A DNA stretch of 10,719 nt, from assembly GCA_002387605.1 (NCBI GenBank), contig DGJU01000081.1, positions 1 through 10,719 on the forward strand, read 5' to 3'. The position numbers and the translations under genes were made by a program. This document shows positions 6,759 through 10,719 of the stretch, piece by piece. The stretch's first letter is position 1; every line of letters begins with the position of its first letter. Origin of the DNA: Alphaproteobacteria bacterium UBA4588. GTDB taxonomy: Bacteria > Pseudomonadota > Alphaproteobacteria > Puniceispirillales > Puniceispirillaceae. The notes beneath the pieces are model-generated. The model searched no databases and had not been told where the DNA came from. It saw only the letters and a list, made by a program, of their open reading frames with translations.

Positions 6759-8492
6759 ATGTCAAAGACAGATAAGCCAACACTTCGAAGTGCACGCTGG
6801 TTCGAGCCAGATGATTTGCGGTCTTTTGGGCATCGCTCGCGGGCGCGCCAGATGGGCTACACGCCTGAAGACTGGGAAGGCAAACCTGTCATTGCTATCA
6901 TTAATAGCTGGTCAGATATCAATCCCTGCCATTCGCATTTCAAAAGCCGGATTGAAGATGTAAGACGCGGCGTTTTTCAAACAGGAGGATTTCCTGTTGA
7001 ATTGCCAACCTTGTCTCTTGCCGAGCAGTTCGTCAAACCAACAACCATGCTGTATCGAAATATGATGGCGATGGAAGTCGAAGAGCTTATCCGCTCTCAT
7101 CCTGTTGATGGTGTTATTTTGATGGGGGGGTGTGATAAGACGACCCCTGCCCTGATTATGGGCGCTATCAGTGCAGGTCTTCCAGCTATCTTCTTGCCAG
7201 CAGGACCAATGCTGCGCGGCAACTGGCATGGCCGCACATTAGGGTCTGGGTCTGATGCATGGAAATACTGGGATGAAAGGCGGGCTGGCAATATTGATGA
7301 AAATCAATGGCAGGAATTAGAAGCCGGAATTGCGCGCTCCTATGGTCACTGTATGACGATGGGAACAGCCAGCACCATGACAGCCATTGCCGAAGCGCTT
7401 GGTATGTGTCTGTCTGGCAGCTCTTCCATTCCAGCGCCAGATGCTAATCATAAAAGAATGTCTGCTGAGACAGGCAGGCGCGCTGTTGAACTGGTAAATG
7501 AAAACCTGTGTCCAACAGATATTATTACCAGCGCCTCTGTTCAAAATGCTTTGCATGTTGCAATGGCATCGGGCTGTTCTACCAATGCTATCATCCATCT
7601 GATTGCGATGGCCCGGCGCGCTGGTGTGCCAATGGATTTATCCGCCTTCGATACCGCCAGCAAGGAAGTTCCTGTTCTGGCTAATGTGCGGCCAACAGGC
7701 GATACTTACCTGATGGAGGATTTCTACTATGCAGGCGGTCTTCCTGCGCTCATGAAGAAGATGGCAGCGAAACTTGACCTGACAGCCAAGACGATTGACG
7801 GCACAACGGTTGCTGAAAATATCGAAAAAGCTGAATGCTATAATGATGATGTTATCAGATCACTCGATAATCCTGTCTATCATGAAGGGTCTCTGGCTGT
7901 CCTGAAGGGCAATCTTGCACCCGATGGAGCGGTGATGAAACCAGCCGCAGCCGAAGCGCGCCTGCATGTCCATAAAGGCCCAGCGATTGTCTTTGATAGC
8001 TATGAGGAAATGAAGGCTGCTGTTGATGATGAAACGCTTGATGTAACAGCTGATCATATCATGATTTTCCGGAATGCTGGCCCTGTTGGCGGGCCTGGAA
8101 TGCCAGAATGGGGCATGATGCCAATTCCAACAAAGCTGGTAAAGCAGGGCGTTCGCGATATGCTGCGGATTTCTGATGCTCGGATGAGCGGTACAAGCTA
8201 CGGCGCCTGTATTCTTCATGTTGCACCAGAATCCTATATTGGTGGTCCTCTGGCGCTTGTTCAAACAGGCGATATCATTGAGGTAAACATCCCTGAGCGT
8301 AGTTTGAATATGCTGGTTGATGAGGCAGAACTAGCCCGCCGGAAAGCGGCATGGGTTGCCCCTGTGCCGTCAGTAACACGCGGCTATCAGTGGATGTCGG
8401 CCCAGCATATCCAGCAAGCTGACAAAGGATGTGACTTCGACTTCCTTGAAACATCGTTCGGGAAAACAGCAGGCGAGCCAGATATTTTCTAG
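6759..8492 (+). CDS. IlvD/Edd-family sugar-acid dehydratase, Fe-S (L-arabinonate dehydratase-like)
   Basis: A 577-residue cytoplasmic dehydratase that removes water from an aldonic or related sugar acid to give a 2-keto-3-deoxy acid. Three cysteines sit where the family binds a [2Fe-2S] cluster: C57 (NPCHSH), C125 (MGGCDK) and C198 (YGHCMT). Metal-site candidates are E89, D126, K127 (carbamylated in the relatives) and E450. S477 in RMSGTSYG is the expected catalytic base. Spacing and length (about 580) match the pentonate branch typified by Rhizobium L-arabinonate dehydratase better than IlvD or Edd themselves; this alignment is from memory. GGGAAAG at 6745-6751 precedes the ATG by seven bases. 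It heads an operon with an SDR (34-base gap) and a uronate dehydrogenase-like gene. The substrate is unproven: arabinonate, xylonate, fuconate, galactonate or an aldarate are all possible. Confidence 0.92.
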   Translation: MSKTDKPTLRSARWFEPDDLRSFGHRSRARQMGYTPEDWEGKPVIAIINSWSDINPCHSHFKSRIEDVRRGVFQTGGFPVELPTLSLAEQFVKPTTMLYRNMMAMEVEELIRSHPVDGVILMGGCDKTTPALIMGAISAGLPAIFLPAGPMLRGNWHGRTLGSGSDAWKYWDERRAGNIDENQWQELEAGIARSYGHCMTMGTASTMTAIAEALGMCLSGSSSIPAPDANHKRMSAETGRRAVELVNENLCPTDIITSASVQNALHVAMASGCSTNAIIHLIAMARRAGVPMDLSAFDTASKEVPVLANVRPTGDTYLMEDFYYAGGLPALMKKMAAKLDLTAKTIDGTTVAENIEKAECYNDDVIRSLDNPVYHEGSLAVLKGNLAPDGAVMKPAAAEARLHVHKGPAIVFDSYEEMKAAVDDETLDVTADHIMIFRNAGPVGGPGMPEWGMMPIPTKLVKQGVRDMLRISDARMSGTSYGACILHVAPESYIGGPLALVQTGDIIEVNIPERSLNMLVDEAELARRKAAWVAPVPSVTRGYQWMSAQHIQQADKGCDFDFLETSFGKTAGEPDIF

Positions 8493-8512
8493 TCTGGCTC
8501 AAACAGCTGCAA

Positions 8513-8517
8513 AGGAG
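8513..8517 (+). promoter_or_regulatory. Ribosome binding site of the SDR gene
   Basis: AGGAG, nine bases before the ATG at 8527. It fixes this start rather than the in-frame upstream ATG at 8431, which lies inside the dehydratase gene. Confidence 0.8.
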
Positions 8518-8526
8518 AAAGCTGGC

Positions 8527-9297
8527 ATGCAGGAGCCACAAACGGTGCTCATTACAGCGGGCGCATCCGGGATAGGGCGCGCTATGGCTGAGGCATTTCA
8601 TGCGTCTGGCTATCTTGTTGCGGTAACCGATGTTGATAAAGACGCGCTGCATGCAATTACGCTAGAGATGCCCGATGTGATGTGTTTTAACGCAGATGTC
8701 TGTAATGAAGCTGATATGCAGGCGCTTGACGCTGCGTTGCATGACAGCTGGAACAGGCTGGATGTTGTGATGGCAAATGCTGGCATTGCAGGACCCACAG
8801 CCGCGCTGGCAGATGTTGATTTTGCAGATTGGCAACGCTGTCTGGCTGTTAATCTGGATGGGGCGTTTTTGACCTGCCGGATTGCGGCCAAATGGATGTC
8901 AGCCCAAAAAAAGGGTGTGATTACCCTCACCTCCTCTACGGCAGGCCTGTTCGGCTATCCCTTCCGCTCTCCTTACGCAACTGCGAAATGGGGCATTATT
9001 GGTCTGATGAAAACACTAGCAATGGAATTGGGACCAGACGGTATTCGGGTCAATGCTATCTGCCCCGGCGCTGTTTCGGGCGACCGTATGGACAGGGTAA
9101 TTGCCAATGAAGCCCGCACCCGCGGGATCAGCGAAGACAAACTGCGCTCAGGCTATGCTGACTGTGTCTCGCTAAAGTCATTTGTTGACGCAAACGATAT
9201 TGCCGATATGGCACTTTATCTGGCATCAGACAAAGCGCGGATGGTATCTGGGATGGCGATGGCTGTTGATGGTCATACCGAAAAAGTAACCTTGTAA
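8527..9297 (+). CDS. Classical SDR-family NAD(P)-dependent dehydrogenase
   Basis: A 256-residue short-chain dehydrogenase, the usual length for a classical SDR. The nucleotide-binding loop is TAGASGIG at 10-17, where the first glycine of the family TGxxxGxG pattern is alanine (A11). D35 at the end of the second strand suggests NAD rather than NADP. NAG is at 84-86. The catalytic residues are S137, Y150 and K154 (YATAK). The C terminus has the usual SGMAMAVDGH segment. Lying directly behind a sugar-acid dehydratase, it could oxidise a 2-keto-3-deoxy sugar acid, as the 2-keto-3-deoxyfuconate and -rhamnonate 4-dehydrogenases do, or act as a sugar 1-dehydrogenase. The motifs do not decide between these. 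The next gene follows after 31 bases. Confidence 0.9.
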   Translation: MQEPQTVLITAGASGIGRAMAEAFHASGYLVAVTDVDKDALHAITLEMPDVMCFNADVCNEADMQALDAALHDSWNRLDVVMANAGIAGPTAALADVDFADWQRCLAVNLDGAFLTCRIAAKWMSAQKKGVITLTSSTAGLFGYPFRSPYATAKWGIIGLMKTLAMELGPDGIRVNAICPGAVSGDRMDRVIANEARTRGISEDKLRSGYADCVSLKSFVDANDIADMALYLASDKARMVSGMAMAVDGHTEKVTL

Positions 9298-9317
9298 TAT
9301 CCGATCCAACATATCAA

Positions 9318-9322
9318 AGGAG
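9318..9322 (+). promoter_or_regulatory. Ribosome binding site of the uronate dehydrogenase-like gene
   Basis: AGGAG, preceded by AA, six bases before the ATG at 9329. It is strong, and it lies in the 31-base gap behind the SDR, which supports cotranscription with separate translation initiation. Confidence 0.75.
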
Positions 9323-9328
9323 ATAGAC

Positions 9329-10153
9329 ATGAAAAAGATTATTCTTACCGGAGCGGCTGGCCGTCTTGGCGGATATCTGCGCGAGCCGCTCAGCAAATTA
9401 TGCGATACTCTTATATCCTCTGATATTCAGGATGATATCGGTACCCTGTTTGAGGGCGAGGAATATATTCAAGCCGACCTTGGTGATAATGCAGCGATGC
9501 AGTCTCTTATGGCAGGGGCTGATATGGTTGTTCATTTTGGAGGCCATCCAGATGAAAAGCCGTTTGATGAAATTCTGCATGCCAATATTGTTGGCTGCTA
9601 TAATGTGTGGGATGCCGCTCATAAAAATGGGGTTCGGCGGATTGTCTATGCCTCATCTATTCACGCTGTAGGCATGCACCCTAAAAATCTAGCGATTGAC
9701 CCTGACTCCCCGCATCGCCCTGACAGTTTTTATGGCCTTGCCAAATGCTTTACCGAAGATATGGCGCGCCTATACTGGGATAAAAAAGGCCTTGAGGCTA
9801 TCTGTCTGCGGATCCTGTCTTGTGCGAATGTTACCAATGCACGGGCGGTTGGCTCATGGCTATCTTATGGCGACCTTATTCACCTTGTAGAGCGCGCTGT
9901 TACAACACCTGTTGCAGGGTTTGCTGTCATTTATGGCGTATCAAATAATGACCGCTCTCCGGTTGATAATAGTAAGGCAACATTTATTGGCTACCGGCCT
10001 CGTGATAATGGCGAGCAATTTGCTGAGGAAATTTTTGCCTCATCGCCGGCAGGTGACCCGTCTGACCTTGACCAAATGTTGCATGGTGGCCCCTTTGCCA
10101 CAACCGATCTCGGAGAGAGCGGTGTGGCAAAGTTGGGCTTGAAGGAAAATTAA
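9329..10153 (+). CDS. udh: Uronate dehydrogenase-like NAD-dependent epimerase/dehydratase family protein
   Basis: A 274-residue extended-type SDR resembling bacterial uronate dehydrogenase, which oxidises D-glucuronate or D-galacturonate at C1 to the aldarolactone using NAD. GAAGRLGG at 8-15 is the nucleotide-binding loop. VVHFGGHPDEKPFDEIL (67-83) and the catalytic set S110, Y135 and K139 (YGLAK) follow. RILSC is at 161-165, and R172 sits where the Agrobacterium enzyme has its substrate-carboxylate arginine (R174); that comparison is from memory. The protein ends near the length of characterised Udh enzymes (about 265). It is the last gene of the operon and its stop overlaps that of the convergent zinc-binding protein. 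A related sugar 1-dehydrogenase with a different substrate remains possible, since the partner dehydratase is of the aldonate type and no lactonase is visible. Confidence 0.82.
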   Translation: MKKIILTGAAGRLGGYLREPLSKLCDTLISSDIQDDIGTLFEGEEYIQADLGDNAAMQSLMAGADMVVHFGGHPDEKPFDEILHANIVGCYNVWDAAHKNGVRRIVYASSIHAVGMHPKNLAIDPDSPHRPDSFYGLAKCFTEDMARLYWDKKGLEAICLRILSCANVTNARAVGSWLSYGDLIHLVERAVTTPVAGFAVIYGVSNNDRSPVDNSKATFIGYRPRDNGEQFAEEIFASSPAGDPSDLDQMLHGGPFATTDLGESGVAKLGLKEN

Positions 10154-10719
10154 TTAGTCTTAGCCAAACAGGTTGAAATATCAGTTCCCAAAGTGAGCAT
10201 CATTTCGCTATACAGATCTTCACTTTCAGCTTGCTGCCGAACGCCAAGTACATCAATTGGCTGGTAAATCACATCACTGCCATCCAAAATTGCTTTCAAG
10301 CGCTCGGACGGTAACCCTTCTTGTATAAACAAACAGATAGGGCCGTTTTCTGCGATGAATTTCTTTGCCCGAACAGCTGTTCCTGCGCCATGAGCCTGTC
10401 CGTCACCCGCAATAAAAGTGCCGGTAGCCGTCAGAGAATATAATGCCTCAAAATACTGTAACGTATCATGCTCAAGCAGAAACTTTTTATCCTTATGGCC
10501 CATAAGTTTCTCTGACAGGGCTGAATGTAAATCAGCCAGGCTTTGCTTGGCTTGAACACCATTCGTCTCATAGAATGAAGCATTTTCATTATCAGCGCGG
10601 CTTAGTGCAGCCACTATCGTATCAATCCACAAGGTTGCCACTTTTGGAGACAACCATCCATGGGGGTCATCCTGACCAGCATGGTCGTGATGATCTTCAT
10701 CGTCATGATGTTCATCTTC
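10150..10719 (-). CDS. znuA: ZnuA-type zinc ABC transporter substrate-binding protein, C-terminal part (partial)
   Basis: The reading frame stays open to the right edge, so only the last 189 residues are visible. The visible part begins inside an acidic, histidine-rich stretch (five His in the first 13 residues), the charged loop typical of ZnuA. DPHGWLSP follows at visible residues 18-25, supplying one metal-ligand His. The next His ligand is in EHDTLQYFEALYSL (H84), and a C-terminal acidic ligand is likely D156 in IDVLG. The protein would bind zinc in the periplasm and deliver it to the ZnuBC importer; the signal peptide and N-terminal lobe lie outside the window. A TTG at 10653 is only an internal leucine codon, not the start. 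The gene is convergent with the sugar-acid operon and unlikely to be functionally linked. The histidine loop favours zinc over the manganese or adhesin relatives of the family. Confidence 0.9.
   Translation of the reverse strand, partial: EDEHHDDEDHHDHAGQDDPHGWLSPKVATLWIDTIVAALSRADNENASFYETNGVQAKQSLADLHSALSEKLMGHKDKKFLLEHDTLQYFEALYSLTATGTFIAGDGQAHGAGTAVRAKKFIAENGPICLFIQEGLPSERLKAILDGSDVIYQPIDVLGVRQQAESEDLYSEMMLTLGTDISTCLAKTN

Noticed and set aside
7860..8264. 134-residue open frame antisense to the dehydratase
   Set aside because: It is a shadow of a strongly conserved coding region, its translation is rich in His, Cys and Trp with no domain, and it has no ribosome binding site.
8904..8914. 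CC-A7-GG tract inside the SDR gene as a slippery frameshift site
   Set aside because: The reading frame is intact through it (Lys-Lys), and no downstream stem or alternative-frame product of interest is seen.

Overview
The window looks like a piece of chromosome from a marine, SAR116-like alphaproteobacterium. This rests on a base composition near half G+C in the genes with AT-rich gaps, very tight packing, and genes for TRAP uptake and sugar-acid or hydroxyacid oxidation. It is inference, not a taxonomic result. It holds nine protein genes (eight complete, one cut by the right edge). I see no RNA genes, insertion sequences, phage genes or CRISPR array. No gene-free stretch exceeds about 160 bases.

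Layout, left to right. (1) 137-3253, plus strand: a fused DctQM TRAP permease, then a D-2-hydroxyacid dehydrogenase. The 102-base gap between them carries overlapping inverted repeats, one of which covers the dehydrogenase's Shine-Dalgarno sequence. (2) 5065-3250, minus strand: an AtuA-family (DUF1446) protein and a separate small AtuA-like C-terminal-domain protein. (3) 5066-5225: a divergent promoter region, with a near-consensus sigma70 promoter for the AtuA pair and a weaker one for the next gene. (4) 5226-6665, plus strand: a polytopic membrane protein of unrecognised family, probably a carrier. (5) 6759-10153, plus strand: an operon of an IlvD/Edd-family sugar-acid dehydratase, a classical SDR dehydrogenase and a uronate dehydrogenase-like protein, spaced 34 and 31 bases apart. 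(6) 10719-10150, minus strand: the C-terminal part of a ZnuA-type zinc-binding protein.

How the genes may work together. The dehydratase, SDR and uronate dehydrogenase-like enzyme fit consecutive steps of a non-phosphorylative sugar or uronic acid pathway: C1 oxidation to a lactone or acid, dehydration to a 2-keto-3-deoxy acid, and a further NAD-linked oxidation. The TRAP permease and the unknown membrane protein are candidate importers of acidic substrates. The hydroxyacid dehydrogenase and the AtuA pair could handle downstream or separate short acids. The lactonase, the aldolase or hydrolase, the TRAP solute-binding protein and any regulator are not in view, so the substrate remains open.

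Both convergent gene pairs overlap at their stop codons (TTAG at 3250-3253, TTAA at 10150-10153), leaving no room for intergenic terminators. The least explained parts are the hairpin-rich leader at 2211-2287, the split AtuA pair with its divergent unknown permease, and the composition of the three-enzyme operon.
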